A stretch of DNA of 64,000 nucleotides, taken from assembly GCF_041199995.1 (NCBI RefSeq), contig NZ_CP165646.1, forward strand, positions 682,001 through 746,000, in the 5' to 3' direction. Within the stretch, counting starts at the first letter, position 1; each line of letters starts with the position of its first letter. Positions 54,616 to 63,398 of this stretch are shown piece by piece. The position numbers and the translations under genes were made by a program. This stretch comes from Leptotrichia sp. HSP-342. GTDB taxonomy: Bacteria; Fusobacteriota; Fusobacteriia; Fusobacteriales; Leptotrichiaceae. The notes below the pieces were generated by a model that was not told the origin of the DNA, ran no database searches, and worked only from the letters and a program-made list of their open reading frames with translations.

Positions 54616-56925
54616 ATGTCAAAACAAGAAGTGAGAAATAAGATTTATGCCTTAATCGTTGTAGTAACATTATTTGTATCTGTGAACAACGTATCACAGG
54701 CGGAAGAAAAAGGCAGAACAATTGGAACAAGTGAATTAGCCGATAACAAAAATCTTTTAGCTGATGGGGAAACAGAAACAGAAATTGAGACATCTGCAAC
54801 TGATGAAACTGGAAATTTAAGCAATTTTGATGATGTTGAGCCAATTAGAGTTAAAGGAAGAAAAATTAAAAAAAGCAAAAGAAGTAAAAGAGATACAATT
54901 GAGGCTCAGCAGGCAATTGAACAAAAAGTTGAGCTAAAGGTTGGAACAATTGAAGTTTCGAACTTAAATGAAATATCTGCTGACACAATACTTGAAAAGA
55001 TTCCTGTAAAATCAGGAGATAATTATTCAAATAAGAGCTTAAGTGATATTTATCTTGCAGTAAAACGTCTTGGATATATTGCTGAAGCAAATGTAATTCC
55101 GCAAGTTGATGGAGATACGGTAAACATTTTAATACAAGTAAGTGAAGTAGAAAATGCTGAAGCTGTTAGAAAAAGACTTCAAATGCGTGAAGATATGAAA
55201 AAAGAAACAGAATTTACAGTTGCAAGAATTGAAATTGAAGGAACAAAAATAAAAGACAAACAAGAATATCTGAAAGATCTTCCTGTAAAATTAGGAGATA
55301 TTTTTATACCACAAAAAGCTATTGATGGTGCGCAAAAAATATTTCAGTCAGGATATTTTGCGAGTGTTGAACCTAAAATTAATAGAAGAGCTGATAATAC
55401 AGTTGAAATTATTTATGAAGTACAGGAAAATCCAATTATTCAAAATATAAACTTTGAGGGGAATACACTTTATACCAATGAACAGCTTGAAAGAGCACTT
55501 GGTGTAAAAAGAGGAGAAATCTTAAATAGTAATATGTTAAATCCTGATGAAAATGGGGTGATCAAACTATATTCAAAAGATGGATACACTTTGGCAAGAA
55601 TAGAGTCAATAAACGTGTCTCCTGAAGGAGTTGTAAATATGGGACTTACAGAAGGAATGGTTGATTCTGTTGAATTCCAGAAAGCCCCATCGAAGAAGGA
55701 TAATGAAAGACAATCATTGAAGGCTACGACTTTAAGAACAAAACCTTATATATTTGAAAGAGTGCAAGAAGTAAAACCTGGAGAAATTTTCAAGAGAGAA
55801 AATGTAGAAAATACAATGAGAGAGCTTTATAAAACAGGTATATTTACTTCAATAGAGCCTGTACTTAGTGGAAAAGAAGATGATCCAAATGCAAGAGCAG
55901 TTGAATTTCTTGTAGAAGAACGTTCAACAACTACAATAAATGGAAGTATTTCTTATGGAACTTCTGTTGGATTAGTTGGAGAACTTAAATTATCTGACTC
56001 TAACTTCCTTGGAAGAGGACAAGATGCATCAATCACACTTTCGGCCTCAAACAAAGGAGATAAAACATTTGATATTAGCTGGTTTGATCCTTGGGTAAAA
56101 AATACTGAGCGTGTACAAATAGGTGGAAATATTTACTGGAATGAGTCTGTCAATGATAATGCGGACAGAGATGAAGTTGAAAAAGTAAGAAAATCTGGAA
56201 CTCGTTGGACAATTGGTAAGGGACTTAACAGCAATCTTTATGTAAGATTAGCAGCAAGATATGATCGTTTTAAAGAATTGCTTGGAAGCAAAGAAGTAAA
56301 TGATAAATATAACTTACTTGCGATAGGACCTTCATTAATTTATGATACAAGAAATAATTCCTATAGTCCATCAAAAGGTATTTATTCAACAATGTCATAT
56401 GAAAGAGGTAAACTTATAGGGGATTCTAGAAAATACGATCAGTTTGAAACAGATTTGAGAGCTTACCATCCAACTTTCTTTGGTGATAAGAATGTAATGG
56501 CATATAGAGTAGCTTGGGGATCTACAGGAAGTGGAACTCCAGAAGCATTGAAATTTAGCATTGGTGGAGCTGAATCAGTTCGTGGATATGAATATGGTGC
56601 ATTTGATGGATATGATAAATTCCACGCAACTATTGAAAATAGAACAAAAATCAATGATACATTACAATTAGTAGCATTCTTTGATATAGGAAATGCTTGG
56701 CAAAATGAATCAAGAGATCCTCGTACTGGTAAAAGAATTTACAAACCAAACAGAAAAGATGCTCATGATTTTAAAGATCTTAAAAAAGGGTATGGAGTTG
56801 GGGTAAGATTAAATACTCCAATTGGACCGTTAAGATTTGATTATGGTTGGCCAATGGATCCTGAGAAAAAAGGTGAGAAAAAAGATAAAGGTAAATTCTA
56901 TTTTAGCTTTGGACAATCATTCTAA
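54616..56925 (+). CDS. bamA: BamA/Omp85 outer-membrane assembly protein
   Basis: 769 aa. A signal peptide (KIYALIVVVTLFVSVNNVSQA) is followed by an acidic linker. POTRA domains are next (LKVGTIEVSNLNEISADTIL; FTVARIEIEGTKIKDKQEYL; PIIQNINFEGNTLYTNEQLE). The Omp85 barrel has GGAESVRGYEYGAFDGYDKF (the lid-lock VRGF/Y motif) and GVGVRLNTPIGPLRFDYGWP, ending FYFSFGQSF with a terminal Phe as BamA substrates do. It folds outer-membrane proteins. The neighbouring TamB suggests this single Omp85 may serve both BAM-like and TAM-like roles; no separate TamA is present in the window. Confidence 0.93.
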   Translation: MSKQEVRNKIYALIVVVTLFVSVNNVSQAEEKGRTIGTSELADNKNLLADGETETEIETSATDETGNLSNFDDVEPIRVKGRKIKKSKRSKRDTIEAQQAIEQKVELKVGTIEVSNLNEISADTILEKIPVKSGDNYSNKSLSDIYLAVKRLGYIAEANVIPQVDGDTVNILIQVSEVENAEAVRKRLQMREDMKKETEFTVARIEIEGTKIKDKQEYLKDLPVKLGDIFIPQKAIDGAQKIFQSGYFASVEPKINRRADNTVEIIYEVQENPIIQNINFEGNTLYTNEQLERALGVKRGEILNSNMLNPDENGVIKLYSKDGYTLARIESINVSPEGVVNMGLTEGMVDSVEFQKAPSKKDNERQSLKATTLRTKPYIFERVQEVKPGEIFKRENVENTMRELYKTGIFTSIEPVLSGKEDDPNARAVEFLVEERSTTTINGSISYGTSVGLVGELKLSDSNFLGRGQDASITLSASNKGDKTFDISWFDPWVKNTERVQIGGNIYWNESVNDNADRDEVEKVRKSGTRWTIGKGLNSNLYVRLAARYDRFKELLGSKEVNDKYNLLAIGPSLIYDTRNNSYSPSKGIYSTMSYERGKLIGDSRKYDQFETDLRAYHPTFFGDKNVMAYRVAWGSTGSGTPEALKFSIGGAESVRGYEYGAFDGYDKFHATIENRTKINDTLQLVAFFDIGNAWQNESRDPRTGKRIYKPNRKDAHDFKDLKKGYGVGVRLNTPIGPLRFDYGWPMDPEKKGEKKDKGKFYFSFGQSF

Positions 56926-56957
56926 TTTTTTAGAAAAATCAAAATATAAACTTAAAT

Positions 56958-56994
56958 AATTATAAGGGGTGATTAATTTCATCCCTATAATTTT
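56958..56994 (+). terminator. strong hairpin between bamA and lpxD
   Basis: AATTATAAGGGGTGA pairs with CATCCCTATAATT (one bulge) and is followed by TTTTATA. It could terminate after bamA or, being only 29 bases before lpxD, act as a partial terminator or mRNA stabiliser within an operon. Confidence 0.6.
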
Positions 56995-57022
56995 ATAAAA
57001 AATGAAGAAGGAGAGATCCAAA

Positions 57023-58024
57023 ATGTATAATATAAAGGAAATTGCAAAACTGATAAATGGAGAAATCAGAGGAAGTGATGGATTGAATTTTACAAGGCTT
57101 GCTCCATTTTTTCATTCAAATGAGAAGGAATTAACATTTGCCGCGGATGAGAAAATGTTGAAAAATATGGATAAATGTAATGCAGGTGCTGTGATTGTTC
57201 CTGATTTGCCAAATTTACCTACAAATAAGAACTTTATTGTTGTAAAAGGTAATCCAAGAGAATTAATGCCGATACTATTAAATTATTTCAAGCCTAAATT
57301 GCAGCCGTTTGAAAATCAGATAGAAAATTCTGCAAAAATTGATGAAACTGCAAATGTCTCAAAAATAAACACTTATATTGGACACAATGTAAAAATTGGA
57401 AAAAATGTTGTTATTTATCCAAATGTATCGATTTTTGAAGGAACTGAAATTGGAGATGACTGTATAATTTATTCAAATGTAACGATAAGAGAATTTACAA
57501 AAGTTGGAAGAGGTACAATTTTGCAGCCGGGAGCTGTGATAGGATCTGACGGGTTTGGATTTATAAAAATTAATGGAAATAATGTGAAAATTGAGCAGAT
57601 TGGACATGTAGTCTTGGGAGAAGAAGTTGAAATTGGAGCAAATTCTTGTGTTGATAGAGGAGCGATTGGAGATACAATTATAAAAAAAGGTACAAAAATT
57701 GATAATCTCGTTCATATTGCTCATAATGATATAATTGGAGAAAATTGTCTGATTGTGGCTCAGACTGGTATTTCTGGAAGTGTGGAAGTGGGAGATAATT
57801 CGACTCTCGCAGGGCAAGTTGGAGTGGCAGGACACCTTAAAATTGGAAAAAATGTAGTAATTGCAGCAAAATCTGGAGTTACTAACGATGTATCAGATGG
57901 AAAGCAGATGTCTGGTTATCCACTTCGTGAACATATGGAGGATTTGAGAGTGAAAATGGCAATGGGAAAAGTACCTGAACTTGTAAAAAGAGTAAAAAAA
58001 TTGGAAAAAGAACTAAAAAAATAA
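57023..58024 (+). CDS. lpxD: UDP-3-O-acylglucosamine N-acyltransferase
   Basis: 333 aa left-handed beta-helix acyltransferase of lipid A synthesis; it adds the N-linked hydroxy-fatty acid. The N-terminal uridine-binding domain (INGEIRG ... FFHSNEKELTFAAD) precedes hexapeptide repeats (IGHNVKIGKNVVIYPNVSIF onward). The catalytic His region is NLVHIAHNDIIGENCLIVAQ near residue 235. The C-terminal helices are rich in Lys. The start at 57023 is fixed by AAGGAG (57008-57013); an ATG at 57002 precedes it. Its place beside bamA is common in Gram-negative genomes, but fabZ and lpxA do not follow. Confidence 0.94.
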   Translation: MYNIKEIAKLINGEIRGSDGLNFTRLAPFFHSNEKELTFAADEKMLKNMDKCNAGAVIVPDLPNLPTNKNFIVVKGNPRELMPILLNYFKPKLQPFENQIENSAKIDETANVSKINTYIGHNVKIGKNVVIYPNVSIFEGTEIGDDCIIYSNVTIREFTKVGRGTILQPGAVIGSDGFGFIKINGNNVKIEQIGHVVLGEEVEIGANSCVDRGAIGDTIIKKGTKIDNLVHIAHNDIIGENCLIVAQTGISGSVEVGDNSTLAGQVGVAGHLKIGKNVVIAAKSGVTNDVSDGKQMSGYPLREHMEDLRVKMAMGKVPELVKRVKKLEKELKK

Positions 58025-58075
58025 AAGAGAAAAAATTTATATACTATGACTATTTATCAAAATTTCAAAACTTCC

Positions 58076-58104
58076 TTGACTTATTAATTCAAATGATGTA
58101 GAAT
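58076..58104 (+). promoter_or_regulatory. promoter for the 58154 lipoprotein gene
   Basis: TTGACT (58076-58081), 17-base spacer, TAGAAT (58099-58104), 50 bases before the ATG. Confidence 0.6.
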
Positions 58105-58153
58105 AAACAATAGAGAATAAAAAATATCATTAATAAAGAGAAGGGAGTTATAG

Positions 58154-58798
58154 ATGAAAAAAATACTTTTAGGAATTCTTATGCTTTTATGTATAGTTAG
58201 CTGCGGATCTGGACCTGACAGAACAGTTTCAAAATTTATTGACAATATAAAAGCTGAAAAAACGAAAGAGGCAGCAAAATATGTGATTGACGATAGTTTT
58301 GAGGGGAATTTAGATGTTAAGTACAACAATAAATTTCAAGAATTACTTTTTAAAACATTATTAAAAAATCTTGAATATAAAATTATTAAGTCGGAGAAAC
58401 AAGATAGTGAAACAACAATTGTAACAGTAGAAGTAACAAATGTGGATGTTGAAAAAATATTTTTACAAGTTTTCAAAAAAATGACACAGGAAACTTTTTC
58501 AGGAAACGGTTCTCATTCAATGACAGTTGATGAAAGATTTAAAGAGGAACTTGAAGCAAAAGAAAAACCAAAATCAAAAAATGTTACAAAATTTGTAGTT
58601 AAAAAAACAGCAAATGGAGAAAAAATTGTTTTAACAGCAGAAAATATTGATGTTTTACTCGGTAAATTAAACACAACATTATCAAATTTAAACACACTTG
58701 GTGGAACAGAGCAAGAAACAGCAGTAGAATTACCAGAAACAGGACCATCAACTGGATTATCACAAAAGCCAGAAGAACTTAGAAATCAAAATAAATAA
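58154..58798 (+). CDS. lipoprotein with DUF4878-like N-terminal domain
   Basis: 214 aa. Signal MKKILLGILMLLCIVSC with lipobox IVSC (Cys17). The following RTVSKFIDNIKAEKTKEAAK resembles the helical opening of DUF4878/NTF2-like lipoproteins. The remainder has a beta segment (TTIVTVEVTNVDVEKIF) and a Pro/Glu-rich C-terminal tail. No enzymatic motif. It follows lpxD by 129 bases but has its own promoter and terminator. DUF4878 assignment is tentative. Confidence 0.7.
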   Translation: MKKILLGILMLLCIVSCGSGPDRTVSKFIDNIKAEKTKEAAKYVIDDSFEGNLDVKYNNKFQELLFKTLLKNLEYKIIKSEKQDSETTIVTVEVTNVDVEKIFLQVFKKMTQETFSGNGSHSMTVDERFKEELEAKEKPKSKNVTKFVVKKTANGEKIVLTAENIDVLLGKLNTTLSNLNTLGGTEQETAVELPETGPSTGLSQKPEELRNQNK

Positions 58799-58822
58799 AA
58801 TAGTTTAAAGTAATAAATAAAG

Positions 58823-58864
58823 CAATCATTCTTTTACTTTTATAAGTGAGTCTGGTTGTTTTTT
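58823..58864 (+). terminator. intrinsic terminator after the lipoprotein gene
   Basis: CAATCA (58823-58828) pairs with TGGTTG (58853-58858, one G-T), internal ACTTTTATAAGT folding, then TTTTTT. Confidence 0.6.
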
Positions 58865-58915
58865 ATTTCCAGAAAGTTTTAATTTATCTTTTTATTAAAA
58901 TAAAATTAAAATAAG

Positions 58916-58944
58916 TTGATTTTTAAATATTTTCATTGTATAAT
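58916..58944 (+). promoter_or_regulatory. promoter for the small-ORF/GNAT pair
   Basis: TTGATT (58916-58921), 17-base spacer, TATAAT (58939-58944), 35 bases before the small ORF. Confidence 0.65.
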
Positions 58945-58978
58945 TGTAGTGTAAAAAATAAAAAAGGGAGGAATTGTA

Positions 58979-59146
58979 ATGGCTACATCGAGTTTTTTAA
59001 GATTGCCAGAGTTTAAAACTGAGAAGGAAATAGATGGCTTAATAAAGGCATTGGAGAATGACAGAAAACCAGAATTAACAGGTGTAAAGGCTGAAAAAAT
59101 AACAGATGAAAAAAGAATTAGAAGAATATTGGATAAGAAAAGATGA
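58979..59146 (+). CDS. 55-residue protein, candidate antitoxin of a GNAT pair
   Basis: Begins MATSSFLRLPEFKTEKEIDG and continues with a charged helix (LIKALENDRKPEL) and basic C-terminus (DEKRIRRILDKKR). AGGGAGGAA ribosome site. Its stop overlaps the next gene's start as ATGA, so translation is coupled. It is not the DUF1778 ribbon-helix-helix found with TacT-type toxins, though a small gene with a similar MATSSF start often precedes GNAT genes in Firmicutes and phage-derived islands (from memory). Function as antitoxin is inference. Confidence 0.65.
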   Translation: MATSSFLRLPEFKTEKEIDGLIKALENDRKPELTGVKAEKITDEKRIRRILDKKR

Positions 59147-59730
59147 AAATATCAAGATTGTCGATAAATGATTTGTTGAAGTATGATACAGAAGAGTATG
59201 TAAAAGAAAATATTTTGAATACATTTAGTAGTAGAAAAAATAATAATGTAGAAGATTTTTTACATAATAAAGCAATATTTTTTGAGAAAAGTTCTATTTC
59301 AACAACACATTTAATTTTTAATAATAATGATACTTTGTTAGGTTATTTTTCAGTAGCAAATAAAAGTTTAATATTACCGAATGAAAGATTTGAAAATTTA
59401 AGTAATAGTAAACAAAAGAAATTAATGCAAAGTGGACAGAAGGTTGGTAACGGATTTTACTTAGTGAACAGTTATTTATTAGGACAATTAGGGAAAAATT
59501 TTAATTTATCAGAAAGTGAACAAATAAAAGGTAATTTTTTATTATCGCTTGCTTTTGAGTTATTGCTGGAAGCAAAGGAATTGATAAATGCCAAATATGT
59601 CTGGCTGGAATGTAGAAATTCAGAGAAACTTATAGATTTTTATAAAAAATTTGGCTTTGAGAAGATAGATAATTTTATTTCTAAAGATGGATTGATTGTT
59701 ATGATGATGAAATTGGATAGGCAAAATTGA
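59143..59730 (+). CDS. GNAT-family acetyltransferase, candidate toxin
   Basis: 195 aa. The family's C-terminal part is clear: FLLSLAFELLLEAKELINAK, then VWLECRNSEKLIDFYKKFGF and a final strand IVMMMKL. The acetyl-CoA-binding loop is less canonical; GNGFYLVNSYLLGQLGKNF lies where (R/Q)xxGxG/A would be expected. GNAT toxins such as TacT and AtaT acetylate aminoacyl-tRNA; this gene shares their layout (short upstream ORF, one promoter) but the target cannot be read from sequence. It is more AT-rich, with shorter spacing, than the housekeeping genes to its right. Confidence 0.78.
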   Translation: MKISRLSINDLLKYDTEEYVKENILNTFSSRKNNNVEDFLHNKAIFFEKSSISTTHLIFNNNDTLLGYFSVANKSLILPNERFENLSNSKQKKLMQSGQKVGNGFYLVNSYLLGQLGKNFNLSESEQIKGNFLLSLAFELLLEAKELINAKYVWLECRNSEKLIDFYKKFGFEKIDNFISKDGLIVMMMKLDRQN

Positions 59731-59808
59731 TTGGGATGAAAAATACTGCTGTTGATTTGGAAGGTGGTATTTTTTTTTGTTTTCTATTGGGTTTGCAAAT
59801 GAATTATC

Positions 59809-59838
59809 TTGTTTTTTTGTATAGAATATGATATTCTA
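59809..59838 (+). promoter_or_regulatory. promoter of hslO with overlapping 17-base perfect palindrome
   Basis: TTGTTT (59809-59814), 17-base spacer, TATTCT (59832-59837). TAGAATAT-G-ATATTCTA (59822-59838) is a perfect dyad covering the -10. It is similar in layout to Fur/PerR-type 7-1-7 sites but not a match to their consensus. Confidence 0.5.
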
Positions 59839-59958
59839 ATAATGTAATTTTTAAAAATAAATTTTAATCAAATTGAGATTGAATTGATAAAAATTAAGTG
59901 AATTTAGATTTGAATAGGAATAATTATAATTTTGAAATAAAGAAGGATGTTAGAAAAT

Positions 59959-60897
59959 ATGGGAAAATCAGAAATAATTAGAGGGACAAGCAAATGTGCA
60001 AGATTTTTTGTCTGTGATACGACAGAGATTGTAAAAGAGGCAAAGAAAGTACATGGACTTGATCCGATAGCGACAACTGTTTTTGGGAAACTATTGACAG
60101 CGACAGCTATGATGGGGAAAGATTTGAAAAATGAGAAGGATTTAGTGACAGTTAAAGTAAATGGAGATGGACCTTATGGAAATATGCTTGCAACTGGGAA
60201 TATGAAAGGGGAAGTAAAAGGTTATATTGGAAATCCTGAAGATAAATTTCATCAGATAATTGACGAAAACGGAAATTTTATAAAAGATGAGACTGGGCAA
60301 GTGAGATTTATTGGAAATGGAACAATGCAAGTTATAAAGGACTTGGGACTGCGTGATCCGTTTTCTGGCGTTACAAAAATAAATGAAGAAGATATCGCAG
60401 ATATAATTGCTCATTATTTTCTTTTGTCAGAGCAGATAAAATCAGTTGTCGCACTTGGTGTAAAACTGGATGAAAATGGAGAAATTAAAAGGGCTGGAGG
60501 TTATTTGATACAGCTGTTGCCAGGTGTGGAAGATGAATTTATTGATAAACTGGAAAATAAATTACAGCAGATTAGGACGATTACTGAACTTCTGGAAGGT
60601 GGAATGAGCCTTGAGCAGATTGTGGAACTGCTTTATGAGGATATTTCGGTATTTGAGGAAGAGACAGATGTTGATGGTGCTCATAAAAAGGTTTATGTGG
60701 AAGATTTTGAAATTTTGGAAAAATCAGAGCTGGAGTATAAGTGTAATTGCACTAAAGAGAAGTTTTACAAGGGATTAATCACGCTTGGAAAAGAAGAAAT
60801 TGATGAAATTTTGGAAGAGGAAGGCAAAATTCAGGTAGAATGTCATTTTTGCGGTAAAAAATATGATTTTGGAAAAGAAGATTTTAAAAATTTATAA
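59959..60897 (+). CDS. hslO: Hsp33 redox-regulated chaperone
   Basis: 312 aa holdase activated by oxidation. The N-terminal domain begins KSEIIRGTSKCARFFVCDTT and contains VTVKVNGDGPYGNMLATGN and KGYIGNPE. The C-terminal zinc switch is intact: CNC, then VECHFCGKKYDF, i.e. CXC...CXXC in the last 55 residues. An ATG 12 bases upstream (59947) sits only one base from GAAGG, so 59959 is preferred, with some doubt. Confidence 0.92.
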   Translation: MGKSEIIRGTSKCARFFVCDTTEIVKEAKKVHGLDPIATTVFGKLLTATAMMGKDLKNEKDLVTVKVNGDGPYGNMLATGNMKGEVKGYIGNPEDKFHQIIDENGNFIKDETGQVRFIGNGTMQVIKDLGLRDPFSGVTKINEEDIADIIAHYFLLSEQIKSVVALGVKLDENGEIKRAGGYLIQLLPGVEDEFIDKLENKLQQIRTITELLEGGMSLEQIVELLYEDISVFEEETDVDGAHKKVYVEDFEILEKSELEYKCNCTKEKFYKGLITLGKEEIDEILEEEGKIQVECHFCGKKYDFGKEDFKNL

Positions 60898-61099
60898 AAT
60901 AGATTTTCTTGAATTATGTTTATACTGTTTTAGGTAATTATAGAATTAATAATGCAGAAATCAAACTGAATACAGTGTTTTTAATCTAAAATATCAAAGT
61001 TTTATTGTAAAAATATTGGAGAAAAATGATAAAAATTAGATTTATAAAAACATTGTAGTTGTTAGAAATTTTAAATTTTTATAAAAAGCAAACAGTTAT

Positions 61100-61126
61100 T
61101 TGATTATGATGCAGATTTATTATAAT
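61100..61126 (+). promoter_or_regulatory. possible promoter for ddl-luxS
   Basis: TTGATT (61100-61105) and TATAAT (61121-61126) but with a short 15-base spacer; the -10 is good and 26 bases before the ATG. The rest of the 254-base gap after hslO shows nothing definite. Confidence 0.4.
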
Positions 61127-61151
61127 AAAAAAAACTGGAAAGGAAGAGAAA

Positions 61152-62078
61152 ATGTCAAAATTAAGAGTAGGAGTAATACGTGGGGGAGTTTCAACTGAAA
61201 GAGAAGTTTCTTTAAAGACAGGAAGTGAAATTGTAGCAAACTTGAATAGAGATAAATATGAGGTTTTTGATATTGTGATTGATTCAGAAAAGGAAGTTTT
61301 TGAGAAAGTAAAAGACTTGAATCTCGATTTTGTTTATATCGCTTTACACGGTGTATTTGGGGAAGACGGGAGAATACAGGCGATCTTGCAAAGTCTGGGA
61401 GTGGCTTACAGCGGGCCTGGAGTGATGTCAAGTGCAGTTTGTATGGATAAGGAATTTTCAAAAAGAATTGTGGCTGGATATGGAGTTAGAATTGCAAAAT
61501 GGAAAAGTGTACGTGTAGGCGAAACTGTTGACTTTGAAACAATAAAAAAAGAATTGGGAAATCATGTTGTAGTAAAGCCAAATAATGGTGGTTCAAGCAT
61601 TGGAGTAAGTTTTGTGGAAAATCAGGAAGAACTTGAAAAAGGGCTGGAACTTGTTTTTGGAATGGATAAGGAGGCATTGATTGAGGAAGTTCTGCATGGT
61701 GTGGAAATAAGCGTACCTGTGATTGATGGGGAAGTTTTTCCAACACTAAGAATTGAGGCTCTTGCGGGAGATTACTTTGACTATGAATCAAAATATGCAA
61801 AAGGCGGAGCAAATGAATATGTGTTTGAATTTCCTGAAAAAGTGCAGGCTGAAATTAATAAATTTGCAAAAGACAGTTATTACGGGCTAAAATGTGAAGG
61901 ATTTGCAAGAATAGACTTTATGGTGGTAAATGAAGAAACACCGTATTTTATGGAAGTAAACACATCACCAGGAATGACATCTGCCAGCTTATTGCCAAAA
62001 AGTACAGCTTCAAAAGGTTATGATTATTCACAGACATTGGACTTATTAATAGAATCTTCAATAAAAGTGGAAAGATAA
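61152..62078 (+). CDS. ddl: D-alanine-D-alanine ligase
   Basis: 308 aa ATP-grasp enzyme that makes the D-Ala-D-Ala end of peptidoglycan precursors. VGVIRGGVSTEREVSLKTG at the N-terminus, ALHGVFGEDGRIQAILQSLG near residue 63, VVKPNNGGSSIGVSFV near 140, GFARIDFMV and YFMEVNTSPGMTSASLLPKS near the C-terminus are all present. A GGAAAGGAAGAG site precedes the ATG. Encoded just before luxS without murC/murB neighbours. Confidence 0.95.
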   Translation: MSKLRVGVIRGGVSTEREVSLKTGSEIVANLNRDKYEVFDIVIDSEKEVFEKVKDLNLDFVYIALHGVFGEDGRIQAILQSLGVAYSGPGVMSSAVCMDKEFSKRIVAGYGVRIAKWKSVRVGETVDFETIKKELGNHVVVKPNNGGSSIGVSFVENQEELEKGLELVFGMDKEALIEEVLHGVEISVPVIDGEVFPTLRIEALAGDYFDYESKYAKGGANEYVFEFPEKVQAEINKFAKDSYYGLKCEGFARIDFMVVNEETPYFMEVNTSPGMTSASLLPKSTASKGYDYSQTLDLLIESSIKVER

Positions 62079-62136
62079 ATAACTTAAAAATTTGAAAAAA
62101 TATAGAAAATAAAAATATAAAAAGGAAGTGGAAAAA

Positions 62137-62616
62137 ATGGAAAGAATAGCAAGTTTTACAGTAGATCACATCAGATTGAACAGAGGAATTTATGTATCAA
62201 GAATAGACGAAGTTAATGGAAATTATTTGACAAGTTTTGATATAAGAATGAAATTACCAAACAGGGAGCCAGTAATAAACATTGCTGAACTTCATACAAT
62301 GGAGCATTTGGGAGCAACATTTTTGAGAAATCATCCAACTTGGAAAGATGAAATCGTATATTTTGGGCCTATGGGGTGCAGAACAGGATTTTATCTTATC
62401 CTAAAAGGAAAATTGGAATCAAAGGACATTGTTGACTTAATGAAGGAACTTTACAAATTTATGGCAGAATTTAAAGGAGCAATCCCAGGAGCGACTGCTA
62501 TAGAATGTGGAAATTACTTGGATCAAAACTTGCCAATGGCTAATTTTGAGGCTAAGAAATATTTGGAGGAAACGTTGGAACATTTGGGAGAGGAAAATTT
62601 AAATTATCCTGAATAA
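62137..62616 (+). CDS. luxS: S-ribosylhomocysteine lyase (autoinducer-2 synthase)
   Basis: 159 aa iron- or zinc-dependent enzyme that splits S-ribosylhomocysteine to homocysteine and the AI-2 precursor DPD. ASFTVDHIRLNRGIY opens the protein; HTMEHLGATFLRNH supplies the metal His pair and Glu, GCRTGFY the catalytic Cys and ECGNY another conserved part. Start at 62137 is eight bases after AAGGAAG; the GTG at 62128 is within that site. Its homocysteine product is the substrate of the now-broken MetE-like enzyme at 11390. Likely cotranscribed with ddl (58 bases apart). Confidence 0.95.
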   Translation: MERIASFTVDHIRLNRGIYVSRIDEVNGNYLTSFDIRMKLPNREPVINIAELHTMEHLGATFLRNHPTWKDEIVYFGPMGCRTGFYLILKGKLESKDIVDLMKELYKFMAEFKGAIPGATAIECGNYLDQNLPMANFEAKKYLEETLEHLGEENLNYPE

Positions 62617-62793
62617 GTAAATATTTTGATGTGTCTTAAAATATTCCTAATAATTTTATTTTGATTGTTTTCAGGCACATCTTAAATTTGAATTGAATTT
62701 CATTTAATTGTAAGTATTATGGAAATAAAATAACTCAAAATAAAGAATTTTAATGGATTTACGATTTAATAATTAATGAACGAGGAGAAAGAA

Positions 62794-63336
62794 ATGCCTT
62801 ACATTTTAAAAGAGGAAAATATTGAAGAATTTCTGAAAAAATCGGAAATGGATGAATTTGAAGAAGAGGATTTTGGAGAATTTTATCCTGATGACTATGA
62901 AATGGTTGATAAAAGTGAAATGTTTGAAGATTTTAGATTTAAGCTGGTTGTTTTGGAAACTTTGCTTGGGAAAAATGCAAGTTTTGTTGAAGAATTTGAA
63001 AAATTGACTGAAAAATTAGAAGAAAAATATGATGATTATGTTTTTGAAATAGGAAATTTTGTTAATCCAGTTATAGTTGAGCCAATTTTAAAATTTTTTG
63101 AAAATGTGAAATTGACGGCAGAGGACTTGGAAAAAGTAGATAAAATTTGTTTTGATGGTGGGCTTGAAATTTATGGTATTCTTTGTCCAAATTGGGATGG
63201 AGAAGATTATTTATTTCAGACATATAGTGTAAAAGGGTTTAAGAAATTAAAAAATTTGAAAAAAGTAATTTTTATTTCATGCTGTGATGAGGAATTGCTG
63301 GATGAATTTAGGGAAAATGGAATTGAAGTGGAGTAA
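62794..63336 (+). CDS. acidic cytoplasmic protein, possibly DUF6892
   Basis: 180 aa. A very acidic N-terminus (FLKKSEMDEFEEEDFGEFYP) is followed by FKLVVLETLLGKNASFVEEF, KICFDGGLEIYGILCPNWDG and FKKLKNLKKVIFISC. The IYGILCPNWDGEDYLF stretch recalls DUF6892-type proteins, often coded beside polymorphic-toxin immunity or WGR-like genes, but this is from memory and unsure. The start at 62794 follows GAGGAG (62782-62787); an ATG at 62776 precedes that site. No linked function visible. Confidence 0.65.
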   Translation: MPYILKEENIEEFLKKSEMDEFEEEDFGEFYPDDYEMVDKSEMFEDFRFKLVVLETLLGKNASFVEEFEKLTEKLEEKYDDYVFEIGNFVNPVIVEPILKFFENVKLTAEDLEKVDKICFDGGLEIYGILCPNWDGEDYLFQTYSVKGFKKLKNLKKVIFISCCDEELLDEFRENGIEVE

Positions 63337-63398
63337 AATAAAATTGAAAAATTATAATTTTTAAGTTTGATTTCAAAAGTGAAAAGGAGAGATTTTTT

